Shown: in pieces, positions 17,208 through 27,683 of the stretch
Numbering within the stretch: position 1 is the stretch's first letter
Layout: each line of letters begins with the position of its first letter
Assembly: GCA_001950395.1 (NCBI GenBank)
Contig: BDLO01000001.1
Span: 1,339,979 to 1,403,978 of the forward strand
Source of the DNA: Coriobacteriaceae bacterium EMTCatB1
GTDB lineage: Bacteria; Actinomycetota; Coriobacteriia; Anaerosomatales; Anaerosomataceae
Length of the DNA stretch: 64,000 nucleotides
Direction: 5' to 3'
Position numbers and translations under genes: made by a program
Notes under the pieces: generated by a model
Database searches by the model: none
Told to the model about the DNA's origin: nothing
The model's input: the letters and a program-made list of their open reading frames with translations, nothing else

Positions 17208-18482
17208 TCACGCCTCCCCGAGCGCGCGCGCGCCGATGTCTTTGCGGTAGTGCATGCCTTCGAACGAGATCTTGGCCACCGCTTCGTACGCACGCTCTCG
17301 CGCTTCCGCGAGCGTCGGCGCGACGGCCGTCACGTCGAGCACCCGGCCGCCGTCGGAGAGGATCGTGCCGTTCTCTCCGCGCTTCGTGCCGGCGTGATAC
17401 ACGGTGACGCCCGGCACGGCTTCGGCTGCGTCGATGCCCGAGATCGGCTTTCCCTTCTCGTACGAGCCGGGATACCCGCCGCTGGCGAGCACCACGGTGA
17501 GCGCCGCTTCGTCACGCCATTCGATCGGGAGGTCCTTGAGCGTGCCTGAGGCGACCGCCAGCATGACGTCGAGCAGGTCAGTCTTCAGGCGCGGCAGCAC
17601 CACCTGCGCTTCCGGATCGCCGAAGCGCACGTTGAACTCGAGCACCTTCGGGCCTTCGTCGGTGAGCATGAAGCCGCCGTACAGCACGCCCTGGTAGACA
17701 ATCCCCTGCTCACGCAGAGCCGCCACGGTGCGCTCCAGGATGCAGGTCATCTCAGCGAGCGTCGCGTCGTCTACAGCAGGCACCGGCGAGTACGCGCCCA
17801 TGCCGCCCGTGTTCGGCCCGCGGTCGCCGTCGTAGGCGCGCTTGTGGTCCTGCGCCGGCACCATCGGCGCTACCGTCGTGCCGTCGGTGAACGCGAGCAG
17901 CGAGCACTCTTGCCCCTCCAGCAGCTCTTCGAGCACGACGACCTCGCCCGCTTCGCCGAACGCTCCGGAGAAGCAGTCCTCGATCGCGTGCATCGCCGTG
18001 TCCAAGTCGCGCGCGACCGTCACGCCCTTGCCCGCAGCGAGCCCATCGGCCTTCACGACCACCGGGGCGCCGTGCTCCGCGAGGTAGGTCGCGGCCGCCT
18101 CGCGGCTGTCGAACATCTCGGCAGGAGCGGTCGGGATGCCGTGGTCGAGCATCAACCGCTTCGCGAACCACTTCGAGCCCTCGAGCTCGGCCGCGCCTGC
18201 CTTCGGGCCGAAGCACGGGATGCCCGAGGCGGCGAGCAGGTTCGCGAGCCCCATGACGAGCGGCGCTTCGGGCCCCACGACCACGAGATCGACGCCCCCG
18301 ATGCGACGCACCACGTCGAGCACGTTGCCGGGGTCGTCCAGGTCGATCGGCACGTTCACGGCCATCTCGGCCGTGCCGCCGTTGCCCGGCGCACAGAAGA
18401 TCTCGGGAGCATGGCGCGACTCTGAGAGCGCCTTGACGATCGCGTGCTCACGACCGCCTCCGCCAACGACGAGAACGCGCAT
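17208..18482 (-). CDS. purD: Phosphoribosylamine-glycine ligase PurD
   Basis: PurD makes glycinamide ribonucleotide from phosphoribosylamine, glycine and ATP, the second step of purine synthesis. The protein (424 residues) starts MRVLVVGGGGREHAIV and has the ATP-grasp signatures VKADGLAAGKGV, the GGMGAYSPVP loop and the metal-binding EFNVRFGDPEAQ, in normal order and length. The ATG at 18482 is preceded by AGGAGG. It is co-oriented with the HemN-like gene. purA lies nearby on the same strand, but a small gene on the other strand and a large hairpin separate the two. Confidence 0.96.
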   Translation of the reverse strand: MRVLVVGGGGREHAIVKALSESRHAPEIFCAPGNGGTAEMAVNVPIDLDDPGNVLDVVRRIGGVDLVVVGPEAPLVMGLANLLAASGIPCFGPKAGAAELEGSKWFAKRLMLDHGIPTAPAEMFDSREAAATYLAEHGAPVVVKADGLAAGKGVTVARDLDTAMHAIEDCFSGAFGEAGEVVVLEELLEGQECSLLAFTDGTTVAPMVPAQDHKRAYDGDRGPNTGGMGAYSPVPAVDDATLAEMTCILERTVAALREQGIVYQGVLYGGFMLTDEGPKVLEFNVRFGDPEAQVVLPRLKTDLLDVMLAVASGTLKDLPIEWRDEAALTVVLASGGYPGSYEKGKPISGIDAAEAVPGVTVYHAGTKRGENGTILSDGGRVLDVTAVAPTLAEARERAYEAVAKISFEGMHYRKDIGARALGEA

Positions 18483-18584
18483 GGGAACCTCCTGGAAACT
18501 CGCGGCGTCGTGCGAGGCCAAGCCCCGCGCAGTACGGGTATCTTAGCAGAGCACGCGTGTCGTTGAGCCGAGAGGAGAGACGCG

Positions 18585-18767
18585 ATGGACGACGTGAGGC
18601 AAGCGGTGCTCGACGCGCTCAGAGCGGCTGGCGAGCCGCTGTCCGCCGGACAGATCGCCGAGCGCACCGGGCTCGATCGCAAAGCGGTCGACAAGGCCAT
18701 GGACGCGCTCAAGAAGGCCGGCGAGATCGAGTCCCCCGTCCGCTGCAAGTGGCAGCCGAAAGCGTGA
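18585..18767 (+). CDS. Small winged-helix-type DNA-binding protein
   Basis: This is a 60-residue helix-turn-helix protein: VLDALRAAGEPLSAGQIAER, then TGLDRKAVDKAMDALKKAGE, and a short wing (IESPVRCKWQPKA). It resembles the minimal winged-helix domains of MarR/ArsR-like or transcription-factor-E-like folds without an effector domain. GAGGAG lies before the ATG. It sits alone between purD and purA on the opposite strand. Short length and position allow a local regulatory role in purine genes, but that is speculation. Confidence 0.75.
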   Translation: MDDVRQAVLDALRAAGEPLSAGQIAERTGLDRKAVDKAMDALKKAGEIESPVRCKWQPKA

Positions 18768-18780
18768 GTGAGGCGCAACC

Positions 18781-18917
18781 AGGGAGCGAGCAGAGGGGGT
18801 CCGCCGCGAGTTCCGCAGCTGGGGGAAGACGACACGAGGCGCCACGAAGGCGCCTCGTGTCGTCTGAGGGGCCCCAGCGAGGACTGTCTGAGCGCCGGAT
18901 CCCCCTCTGCTCGCTCC

Positions 18918-18919
<2 letters not shown>
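18781..18919. repeat. Nested 139-bp inverted repeat between convergent genes
   Basis: Three stem segments nest around one centre. An outer perfect 19-bp pair lies at 18781-18799 and 18901-18919; a 7-bp pair GCTGGGG/CCCCAGC at 18818-18824 and 18872-18878; and an inner perfect 16-bp pair at 18828-18843 and 18849-18864 with a five-base loop. The right outer arm includes two bases of the purA stop codon. The inner stem alone would serve as a two-way terminator for the small regulator gene and purA. The whole resembles a foldback (MITE- or REP-like) element. Confidence 0.8.
18828..18864. terminator. Bidirectional terminator hairpin (16-bp stem)
   Basis: Perfect arms GACGACACGAGGCGCC and GGCGCCTCGTGTCGTC surround the loop ACGAA. 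The hairpin sits between the stop of the small winged-helix gene (18767) and the stop of the convergent purA gene (18918). No T tract is present on either strand. Confidence 0.65.
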
Positions 18920-20246
<1,327 letters not shown>

Positions 20247-20415
20247 CTAGCCGCTCCCAGGCCGCGCGACCTCGCCCACCCGACGGGTCGCATCGCCCGC
20301 CGTAGGCGGACGCGTGGCAAGTATGCCAGCAGTGACGCACGAGCGCCAGAGGTGGGACGCCAGACGCAACCTCAGAGACGTGATTGCTCGTAGCCAGCGT
20401 GACGGTAGTGGCGGT

Positions 20416-20457
20416 GCGCGCCCGACCGACGGGACCGGCCCTGTCGGCCAGGCGCGC
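20416..20457 (-). terminator. Possible terminator hairpin after the 20.5-kb lipoprotein gene
   Basis: Paired segments GCGCGC (20416-20421 with 20452-20457) and CCGAC/GTCGG (20426-20430 with 20443-20447) can fold just after the stop codon at 20469 on the minus strand. The stem is interrupted and has no T tract. The rest of the 260-base gap up to purA shows no tRNA or other gene that I can recognise. Confidence 0.35.
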
Positions 20458-20468
20458 CGCCTCTGCCC

Positions 20469-21755
20469 TCACTCGATCTCGCACACCCGTATACGGGTCT
20501 TGCTGCCCTGGCCGTCTTCGCCCGTCGGGGTGTTGTTCACCAGGACGAATCGCTTCGCGTCGTACCCCTGAGCCATCCAGGTCTGCCAAGTCCCGTCGAT
20601 CTCGGGTCGAGACTCATAGAGCGTGAAACACGTCAGGCGTTCGGGGTCGAAGCCGCGTATGCGCTGGACGTCACGCGCCGTACCGCCTGGGGTGCGCTCC
20701 ACTCTGAGCGTCTCGTAAAACACGTAGCGGCCCACCATCACCGGGTCGATCCCGTCGCGCTCGAGGACGCCTGAGGTCGTCTCGTCCGAGTAGAGCAACG
20801 TCGTCTCGTCCGTATCAGCGGCATCGAGCACCGCCCACGCCAGCGAACGCCCGTGAACCTTCGGGAAGTGTGCGATCCGCTTCATGCCGTTGCGGGGGTC
20901 GAACTCGAAGGTGACAGCCCCGCTCTTCGGATCGATCACCTTCAGCACGACCGCGCCGTTCTTGTTGTCACGGAACTGCGTCACCACGAGCTGGCCCTCG
21001 CTTTCGGAGAGAGTCGCGATGTTCGTGCGATCCTCGAAGACCGTCTTAGTCGCGCCGTCAGGCAGCCGGCGGCCTTTGATGCGCGTGCCCCAGACCGTCC
21101 CCTCTTGGTGCCCGCTGGGCGCGCTGTTCGTCATCCAGAAGACCTCGTCCCCATCCACGACGAAGAGCGGGCGCGTCTGGATAGACGTGATGCTCTCGTC
21201 CAGCAGGATCGGCTCCCCCACGGCTGCTCCGCCGTCTCGGATCGCCGCCGCATACAGCTTCCACTCGCAGTCGTACGGCGCTTTCTGCTCGTCCCCGCGA
21301 AACTCCTCCCAGACGACCCACTGGTCGGAGCACCGAAGCCCGAGCACTCCGTAGCGCTTCTGCCAGTTCACGGCATGATCGCGTACGACCGCTTGCTTGC
21401 CGGTCTGAAGATCGAGAAGCAGGATGGGGGCATCGCCGAAGCGGCTGGTCTCCGTTCCCTTGAAGACGGCGAAGCGGTCGCTGACGCCGCCCAGATTCCA
21501 CTGACCTGCAAGCACGACGTCCTTGGCCGAAACCACCGGCGGGGTCGTCTCAGAAGTCTGAATCGGCCGTTCGTAAGGATCCGCGTGCGTCGCGTCCGCA
21601 CCCGGCTTCTCACGCGCCTGCGGCGTCGCCGCCCTCGTAGCGCACCCCCCGGCAGCGCACGCCACGGCCAGCATCGCAGCAACCATCATGCCCCTGACTG
21701 CTCGCCAACGGCGCTGCGCCCTTCCTCCCAAGGGGCGCCCCACTCCTGCTTCCAT
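20469..21755 (-). CDS. Lipoprotein with beta-propeller-like body
   Basis: The protein has 428 residues. After an Arg-rich N-terminus, the hydrophobic helix MMVAAMLAVACAAGGC ends in a lipobox-like AAGGC, so it is probably a surface lipoprotein. The body is beta-rich with recurring WVVWEEF, VFWMTNS, LLLDLQTGK and VFYETLRV-type strands at regular spacing, as in TolB/WD-like propellers. No enzyme motif is seen. The ATG at 21755 was chosen because GGAGG lies just upstream; longer in-frame starts lack a ribosome site. It is followed on the same strand by a 260-base gap. Confidence 0.7.
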   Translation of the reverse strand: MEAGVGRPLGGRAQRRWRAVRGMMVAAMLAVACAAGGCATRAATPQAREKPGADATHADPYERPIQTSETTPPVVSAKDVVLAGQWNLGGVSDRFAVFKGTETSRFGDAPILLLDLQTGKQAVVRDHAVNWQKRYGVLGLRCSDQWVVWEEFRGDEQKAPYDCEWKLYAAAIRDGGAAVGEPILLDESITSIQTRPLFVVDGDEVFWMTNSAPSGHQEGTVWGTRIKGRRLPDGATKTVFEDRTNIATLSESEGQLVVTQFRDNKNGAVVLKVIDPKSGAVTFEFDPRNGMKRIAHFPKVHGRSLAWAVLDAADTDETTLLYSDETTSGVLERDGIDPVMVGRYVFYETLRVERTPGGTARDVQRIRGFDPERLTCFTLYESRPEIDGTWQTWMAQGYDAKRFVLVNNTPTGEDGQGSKTRIRVCEIE

Positions 21756-21816
21756 TCCTTCTCCTCCCCTCACGTGCGGGCGGGCCGCAGACCGCCTGCG
21801 ACCCGCCCGGTTGCCC

Positions 21817-22545
21817 TCAGTAGACGATAGCGTGTCGCGGATGCGCCATGATACCTGCGGCCACCACTGATCGCTGATACGTCTTGTGCCCGTAGGTGTC
21901 CCCGCCGCCGCGATAGTAGCGCTCGTCATACGGATCGTTCACCCGCACGGTGTAGTTCCGCCAGTCGAACGCCTCGAGCGGGATGATGTGCCCCAGGTGG
22001 TCGTACACATAGTTGGGCCAAACGTCCGCGTCGATGCGCACGTCGGTGGCTTCGGGATTGCCGCGCACCAGCATGCCGTAGCAGATCCGGTTGTACACGT
22101 CGCTCAGGCTCCTGCACGTCACGTACGTGTACGGTCGCTTCGTAAAGTACCTGAGCGCGTCGTCGACCAGCGAGAAGTCGGTTGCCTTGTTGACGTCGGT
22201 TCCGAGCCACTTGGCGATAGCGTCCTGCGACGGGCACTCGCCCCAGTAGTCCGCGATGATCTGCACGGTCGCGGGCCCGCAATAGTAGTTCTTCTCCTGG
22301 CGATGGCTCGGCGTGTAGAAGTACCGGAACGGCGCGTCCACGGCTGTCGGCTGGAAGGCCGACGCGGTCTTCCCGCCTGCGCGCCGCAGCCAGGCCTGGT
22401 AGTGCTGCTCGATCTGAGCATCCGCCGCGCTGATGACGTTCTTCGTGTCGGTGCGGCCGTCGCCGGTGTCGGCGAACGCGAGCGCGGGCTGCGCGACCAG
22501 CGCCGCAACGACCGTCGCCGCGATCAGCGTTCTCGTGAGCTTCAT
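21817..22545 (-). CDS. Exported C39-like papain-fold peptidase
   Basis: The 242-residue protein has a clear Sec signal peptide (MKLTRTLIAATVVAALVAQP, cleaved near ALAFA). The body matches C39-like peptidase-type proteins: the catalytic Cys is in EKNYYCGPATVQIIADYW, the His in HLGHIIPLEAFDW, and the Asn/Asp in VRVNDPYDE. It may process secreted peptides or wall components. AAGGGGG precedes the ATG. It lies 61 bases upstream of the lipoprotein gene in the same direction. Confidence 0.82.
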   Translation of the reverse strand: MKLTRTLIAATVVAALVAQPALAFADTGDGRTDTKNVISAADAQIEQHYQAWLRRAGGKTASAFQPTAVDAPFRYFYTPSHRQEKNYYCGPATVQIIADYWGECPSQDAIAKWLGTDVNKATDFSLVDDALRYFTKRPYTYVTCRSLSDVYNRICYGMLVRGNPEATDVRIDADVWPNYVYDHLGHIIPLEAFDWRNYTVRVNDPYDERYYRGGGDTYGHKTYQRSVVAAGIMAHPRHAIVY

Positions 22546-22766
22546 GGTGACCCCCTTCGGTCTCGGTGTCTGTCTCCGAGGCGTCGCCGACGAGGAGCGC
22601 CCGGCTCGCTCGAGGGCCCGTCGAGGTTCCCCTGCGCTCGGCGCGCCCCTCATGCGCACCGAGCCCGCGACGCACGATAGCCAGACGACACTAACGCGGG
22701 CTTACCGCCGTCTTGCCGAAGCAGTGGGCCCGCCGCACAGGGCTGATGCCAACGCCCGAAGCGCGA

Positions 22767-22797
22767 ATCGGGCCTGCTGCGTACCAGCAGGCCCGAT
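22767..22797 (-). terminator. Hairpin terminator after the multicopper oxidase gene
   Basis: A perfect 13-bp stem (ATCGGGCCTGCTG with CAGCAGGCCCGAT) and a five-base loop sit 25 bases beyond the stop codon at 22823 on the minus strand. No T tract follows. The rest of the 277-base gap before the peptidase gene shows nothing else. Confidence 0.65.
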
Positions 22798-22822
22798 CAC
22801 GATGCCGGTCAGTCGTGGTGCT

Positions 22823-25800
22823 CTAGTTCAAGAGGTCCTGTATCGCGTTGCGCACCGCAGCGCTCACAGCGCCCGTGCCGCCGAAGAAGCGCACGTGCCC
22901 GATCTCGTCCTTATGCGTCACGAGCGCATCGCGCGTCGTCTGCTTGAGGCTGGTTCGTGGCGTGAGCAGCACCACGGACCGCTTGCTGCCTTGCGCCGCC
23001 CCGCCCGTGACTCCATCGGGGAAGTCCTCGCCTGTGGCGATGCCGACGCCGTCCCACGTCAGGCCTGCGGCGGCCACACCGTGCTCGGCCACCAACACCG
23101 ACGTCTCGTACCGGTCAGCGCCGCCCAGCCGCGTCACAACGGCCCCCACCGTCGTCTCAAGCGTCGTTCGCACGCTTGCAGGAACGGCCCCCGCGCCTCC
23201 GACGATGACTGCCTGGGTGACCCCCGCGGCCTGCATCGCAGCGACCTCGGCCGGCTTCAGACCTGTCGGGGCGGCCAGGTATATCGGCCAGCCCTTCGCG
23301 GCAGCCAGCGGCGCGGCAGAGAGCGCGTCGGGGAAGTTGCCGCCCGTCACGACGATCGCCGTGCCGTCCCACGCGCACCCGTAGAACGAGAGCGTCTCCG
23401 CTGCGATGAGCCGGGCCGTCTCGTAACGGTCCGCACCGCCAAGGCGTCGCACGCTGCCGTCTCCAAGCAGCGACACGAGATCCGCCTCGACGCGAGCGCT
23501 GACGGCCCCCGTCCCGCCGAGTATCACCGCGTGCTTGGCGCCGAGCCGCTCGATCTCATCAGCGATCCCCGGCGACAACGCAGTGGGCGAGGTTATCAGC
23601 ATCGGCGATCCGTACGCACCAGCAAGCGAAGAGCCGACGAGCGCGTCGGACCAGGAGCCGCTGCTCGCGACGACGACTGTGTCCACAGAGTTGAGCGGGA
23701 ACGTCGCGCGCGAGATCGCAAGCGCCGTCTCGACTCGGCGCGGCCCTTCGAGCGACTCGTAGACCGTCGGTCCTGGGACCACAGCGAAGTTGACCGTGCG
23801 CGTCGCCTCGGTGTTGCCCGCGCGGTCCACCGACCAGTATTCGAGCGTGTGCGATCCCAGCACCTCGGTCTTGACCTCGTGGCCCTTCGACGTCGCGCCG
23901 CCGTCGAGCCGCCACCACGTCCCAGCCACGCCAGAGAGCGCGTCGCTCGCGCTGAGCTCGACCGTCGCGGACCCAGAGTACACAGCGACCGCATCGTCCA
24001 CCGTCACCGGGGCAGTGTCGTCGATGAGCACGGCTGCCGTGTTCGTCGCCTCCACGTTCCACGACGCGTCCACGGACCAGAACTCGACGGTGTGCGTTCC
24101 CTCGCCGCTCATAAGCACGGGCGCGACGTAGCCGGCAGGCGCACCGCCGTCGATCGCGATGTACGTGTCAGCCACACCCGAGAGCGTGTCGGTCGCCGTG
24201 AGCGAGACCTCGAACGACCCTGCGTGCCATGCGTCGTCCGCGTTGGAAATCGTGACCGGCGGCGTATCGTCGACGATCGGCCCGATCACGACCGGCTCTG
24301 ACGTGGTCTCGCCGGACTCGTTGAAGGCGATCACGCGGTAGGCGTACAGGCCGCCGAGCGTAATCGACGGATCCACCGCTTCGGGATGGTTCGCCAGGGC
24401 GCGAGCGACCTCCGAGAATGGCCCGATCGTCCCGGACGCATCGACGTCTGCACGTTCGATGCGGAACCCGACCTCGTTAGCGGGATTGCCCCAGGTCGAT
24501 TCCAGGTCGGGAGGCGTCGCATCCAGCCACTGGAGCCGCACGGCGCCAGGCGCCACCACAGCCGTCGCTTCGATCGTCGGGGTCTCCGGCAGCGAGCTCC
24601 TAACAGCCACCGTCACCGGCCGCATCATGTCCATCTCTTCGTGGCTCAAGATGTGGCAGTGCCAGACGTACTCCCAATCGAAGTCCCTGACCTCGTTCAT
24701 CACCGGTGTCGTGTACGGCTGCCCCGTCACTGGGTCGACGGTCGAGAAGCCCATCATGCCGCCGATGGGCTGCGTCGGGTCGAGCGGGCGCTTGCTGTCA
24801 GGCACGCCGAACGGGATCCGAGGCGCCACCGGCCTCAAAGCCACGATCGTGTCCTCGAGCGGCGACACGCGCACCGTGTCCTTCCACCCAAGCTCGTTGT
24901 CGTCCGGATAGCGTAGGAACCCGTCCCAGCCGACGCGGTTGATGAGCTGCACGTCGTACAGGTGGAAGTGCATCGGGTGGGTGTCCACGCCGTTGTGCGT
25001 GATTTTCCAGATCTGCGTCCCGTCGCCGAACACGGGCGTGAGCGCCTCGGCCGTCACGTCGACAGCCTGCTCGATCTCGGTCGGCGGATCGATGAAGCCA
25101 TAGAGGATGAAGTTGGGCGCTCCTGGGATGCCGGTCGGACGCTCGAGGCCCAGGTTGCCCTGCATCCGTCCGTACTGGTCGAAGGTCTCGCCCTGCTCAT
25201 CTTGGATCGCCTTCGGTTCGAGCGGGAACGTCGTCACCACGCCGTCGAGATTCCGGAAGCGGTGCGTCGTCTGGTAGATGCGCACGTATTGGTCCGCTGG
25301 GAACGACCTGCCGTACGTCTCGTTGTACCGCGCGTCCGGGATGATGATCTTGTTCTGATCGCGCTCGAACACGCTGTCGTGCTCGTCCGTGTGACGGAAC
25401 GCGTCTTCGAGCGCGGCGAGGTCGAATGCGGGAGCAGGATCGACCGGCTTCACTTTGATCTGCATGATCGTCCTGGTGTTCGGCCCAAAGCCCACTCGAG
25501 GCGTGTCGTGCCCGCCCGTGTCTCGAAGATCCGGCGCACCCGTGTAGTAGTCGTAGCGCGGGTCGCCTGCGGGGAACGCCGCTGGCGCGTCGTTGTACAA
25601 GATGAGGGTCTTTCCGGCGTACTTCGAGAAGTCCACGATCACGTCGGCGCGCTCGGCAGGAGCCAGCAGCAGCGAGTGCTTGTCGACGTTGCCTGCGTTG
25701 AAGAGCGTCACGTCGGTGACCCAGGTGATCGGCTGCTGGGGCACGACCGCGACCTTCGGCAAGAACCCGCCCTCGGTGCCGATCTGTATCCAGTCCGGGC

Positions 25801-27313
25801 CTGCGGTGTCGGGGTCGGGGACGCCGCCTTCACGGCCGTCGGTCGGCCAGTCGGCCGGCCACCCAGGCGTCGCCTTCGCTGGGACCATCTTCACTTCGGT
25901 CTTGCGCCTGCCGTCGCACGAGATGGTGTTGGGGTCGGCTTCGTACAGCTGCAAGTTCCAGAAGCGGTCGCTTGCCGCATTCAGTATCCGGAATCGATAC
26001 GCCTTCGGATCGACTTCGAGCACGGGGTAGGCCGTGCCGTTGACGATCGGCGTATCGTTGAACGCCTCCATGCCGCTCGAGACGTACGGGACTCCCGGCA
26101 TCAACTCGTACTCCCACGGCGCGTTTACTGGGTCGTAGTACGGGTTGGGGACCGGCGGATGCGGGATGTTGACTGTGGGCGGCCAGAACCACGGGCCGTA
26201 GTGCCAGCGGCCCATCGGGTTCACGCCGTCAGGCATCGCGGGGTTCTGCGCGGGCATGTACACGTGCGGGAACCACAGGTCGCCGGTGTGCGGGGTGCCC
26301 GGCGTCGACCCCCACGCCCACGTCGGGTCCGTCGTCGCGATGGTGCTCGCGTCGACGAAGGTCTTGTCCTGGATCACCAGCGGGATCTGGGTCTCGGGTA
26401 TGAGCCCTCGCTCGATGAGATCCTGCTCGACCTCGTCGGTCAGGAAGTAGCCGGCCGCTTCGCCTGCCAGGACGTTCAGCCGCGTGATGCCGTACGAGTG
26501 GTCGTGCAGCCACAGCATCCGGGCGCTCTGCTGGTTGCTGTAGAAGAACGTGATCGACCCGTCCCCGGGATCAGGCATGTCCGGGACGTTGTACACGCTC
26601 ACGCCCTTCGGATATGGGGTGTTCTCGTCGGCGGGCGTGACCCACTGATGCGGCGTGCCGTCCGAGATCCACACCGTCTTCCCGCCGTGCAGGTGGAGCG
26701 ACGCGCGGTTCTGCGTGTACATCGGGTCTCCGGGCATCATGCCGAGCGGCCCGTAGCCTGCGCCCATGTACGTGGTGTCCACCGGGATGAACAGGTCGCC
26801 GCCCTCGCCCGTGGGGAGCTTGTTGGTGAACTTCACGCGGACCGGACGGTCCTTCCGCGCGAAGATGATGGGACCGAAGTAGTGGATCGGGTCCGGCTCG
26901 ATGGTGTTGCGCCCGTGCTCGTCCGTCCCCTTGTTGACCTGCACGTATCCGCGCAACGTCGTCGGCGGGAGGTCGGAGTGCAGCTGCTCTGTGTACTGGC
27001 GAAGCTCGATCTCGTAGTAGTCGCAGCCCGGGTAGGTGATGGTGTCGGGCTTCGCCACGGGGAGGTACTGCCCCAGGTTGTTGGCGTTCTCGGGGCCGAG
27101 GCCCGGAAGGCCGTCGACGAACTTCCTGAGCGGCGGCGAGTACGCCCAGTTCGGCGTCATGCCGAAGTAGTCCGGCGGATCGCCAGGACCGGGCATCGGC
27201 ATCATGTCAGACGGTTTCAGGCCGCGGGAGGCAGCCATCTGCTTCAGCCGCTCGGCCGCCGCTTCTCGCTCTGCCTGGCTGAAGCGACGGTCCATCGCCT
27301 GGCGAACCCGCAA
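22823..27313 (-). CDS. Giant surface multicopper oxidase with Fn3, OmpL47-like and CWB2 repeats
   Basis: The 1496-residue frame contains, in order: a multicopper oxidase with all four copper motifs (HLHG near residue 207, WLHDHSYG near 270, HPMHFH near 780, and VWHCHILSHEEMDMM near 889 with the type 1 Cys, His and Met); a fibronectin-III-like domain (about 905-1008); two OmpL47/chitobiase-like repeats (DDTPPVTI and LSGVADTY types, about 1010-1170); and three CWB2 wall-anchor repeats (about 1181-1496). It would oxidise metals or phenolics at the cell surface. The plausible signal peptide lies upstream in the same frame but is cut off by a TGA at 27362-27364. The TTG at 27313 and the ATG at 27295 are the next possible starts. 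Confidence 0.85.
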   Translation of the reverse strand: MRVRQAMDRRFSQAEREAAAERLKQMAASRGLKPSDMMPMPGPGDPPDYFGMTPNWAYSPPLRKFVDGLPGLGPENANNLGQYLPVAKPDTITYPGCDYYEIELRQYTEQLHSDLPPTTLRGYVQVNKGTDEHGRNTIEPDPIHYFGPIIFARKDRPVRVKFTNKLPTGEGGDLFIPVDTTYMGAGYGPLGMMPGDPMYTQNRASLHLHGGKTVWISDGTPHQWVTPADENTPYPKGVSVYNVPDMPDPGDGSITFFYSNQQSARMLWLHDHSYGITRLNVLAGEAAGYFLTDEVEQDLIERGLIPETQIPLVIQDKTFVDASTIATTDPTWAWGSTPGTPHTGDLWFPHVYMPAQNPAMPDGVNPMGRWHYGPWFWPPTVNIPHPPVPNPYYDPVNAPWEYELMPGVPYVSSGMEAFNDTPIVNGTAYPVLEVDPKAYRFRILNAASDRFWNLQLYEADPNTISCDGRRKTEVKMVPAKATPGWPADWPTDGREGGVPDPDTAGPDWIQIGTEGGFLPKVAVVPQQPITWVTDVTLFNAGNVDKHSLLLAPAERADVIVDFSKYAGKTLILYNDAPAAFPAGDPRYDYYTGAPDLRDTGGHDTPRVGFGPNTRTIMQIKVKPVDPAPAFDLAALEDAFRHTDEHDSVFERDQNKIIIPDARYNETYGRSFPADQYVRIYQTTHRFRNLDGVVTTFPLEPKAIQDEQGETFDQYGRMQGNLGLERPTGIPGAPNFILYGFIDPPTEIEQAVDVTAEALTPVFGDGTQIWKITHNGVDTHPMHFHLYDVQLINRVGWDGFLRYPDDNELGWKDTVRVSPLEDTIVALRPVAPRIPFGVPDSKRPLDPTQPIGGMMGFSTVDPVTGQPYTTPVMNEVRDFDWEYVWHCHILSHEEMDMMRPVTVAVRSSLPETPTIEATAVVAPGAVRLQWLDATPPDLESTWGNPANEVGFRIERADVDASGTIGPFSEVARALANHPEAVDPSITLGGLYAYRVIAFNESGETTSEPVVIGPIVDDTPPVTISNADDAWHAGSFEVSLTATDTLSGVADTYIAIDGGAPAGYVAPVLMSGEGTHTVEFWSVDASWNVEATNTAAVLIDDTAPVTVDDAVAVYSGSATVELSASDALSGVAGTWWRLDGGATSKGHEVKTEVLGSHTLEYWSVDRAGNTEATRTVNFAVVPGPTVYESLEGPRRVETALAISRATFPLNSVDTVVVASSGSWSDALVGSSLAGAYGSPMLITSPTALSPGIADEIERLGAKHAVILGGTGAVSARVEADLVSLLGDGSVRRLGGADRYETARLIAAETLSFYGCAWDGTAIVVTGGNFPDALSAAPLAAAKGWPIYLAAPTGLKPAEVAAMQAAGVTQAVIVGGAGAVPASVRTTLETTVGAVVTRLGGADRYETSVLVAEHGVAAAGLTWDGVGIATGEDFPDGVTGGAAQGSKRSVVLLTPRTSLKQTTRDALVTHKDEIGHVRFFGGTGAVSAAVRNAIQDLLN

Positions 27314-27361
27314 CGCCTTCGTCGTGTACGGCGAGACGGGGACTCCGCGGTCTACGGCCGC

Positions 27362-27448
27362 TCAGGCGCTCGCCGTGAACGAGGCAAGGATCGCGAAGAC
27401 CAAGAGAAGGAACACGAGGCTGCGTCGCTGACGGGAGGGGTTGCGCAT
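27362..27448 (-). pseudogene. Signal peptide of the multicopper oxidase, separated by in-frame TGA
   Basis: From the ATG at 27448 the frame reads MRNPSRQRRS, then LVFLLLVFAILASFTASA, a textbook Sec signal peptide with a cleavage site at its very end. It then meets TGA (27364-27362). The same frame continues AAVDRGVPVSPYTTKALRVR straight into the multicopper oxidase. Read through, the two parts make one exported protein. As given, the export signal is lost. Possible causes are a recent nonsense mutation, a sequencing error or a recoded codon. Confidence 0.7.
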
Positions 27449-27683
27449 ACCGGCACCGCCTTTCGAACGATCCTGGCTTGCACCCACGCGGCGATGCCGC
27501 TGCGGTTGCGTGTTCATACCCAGGTTCGGGCCGGGGAGTAACGGGGCCGCGCCTTCAGACGACCCGTTCTCGCTGAACGGCGGGCGAGAGCGTCCGAACG
27601 GCCTGCTCGACTGAGACGCGCTCCGTGTCAGTCCCGTGTGCAATCATCGTATTGCAGGCCCGACGACCGGGAAGGGGGACTCC

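Noticed and set aside
27362-27364. Selenocysteine at the TGA in the multicopper oxidase leader
   Set aside because: The site is the signal-peptide cleavage point, the surrounding residues show no redox motif, and the only small hairpin nearby is too close to the TGA to act as a SECIS.
22433-27541. Long plus-strand frames of about 620 and 860 residues opposite the multicopper oxidase
   Set aside because: They are Arg/His/Val-rich, without domains, and mirror the oxidase codons. This is usual antisense openness in GC-rich DNA.
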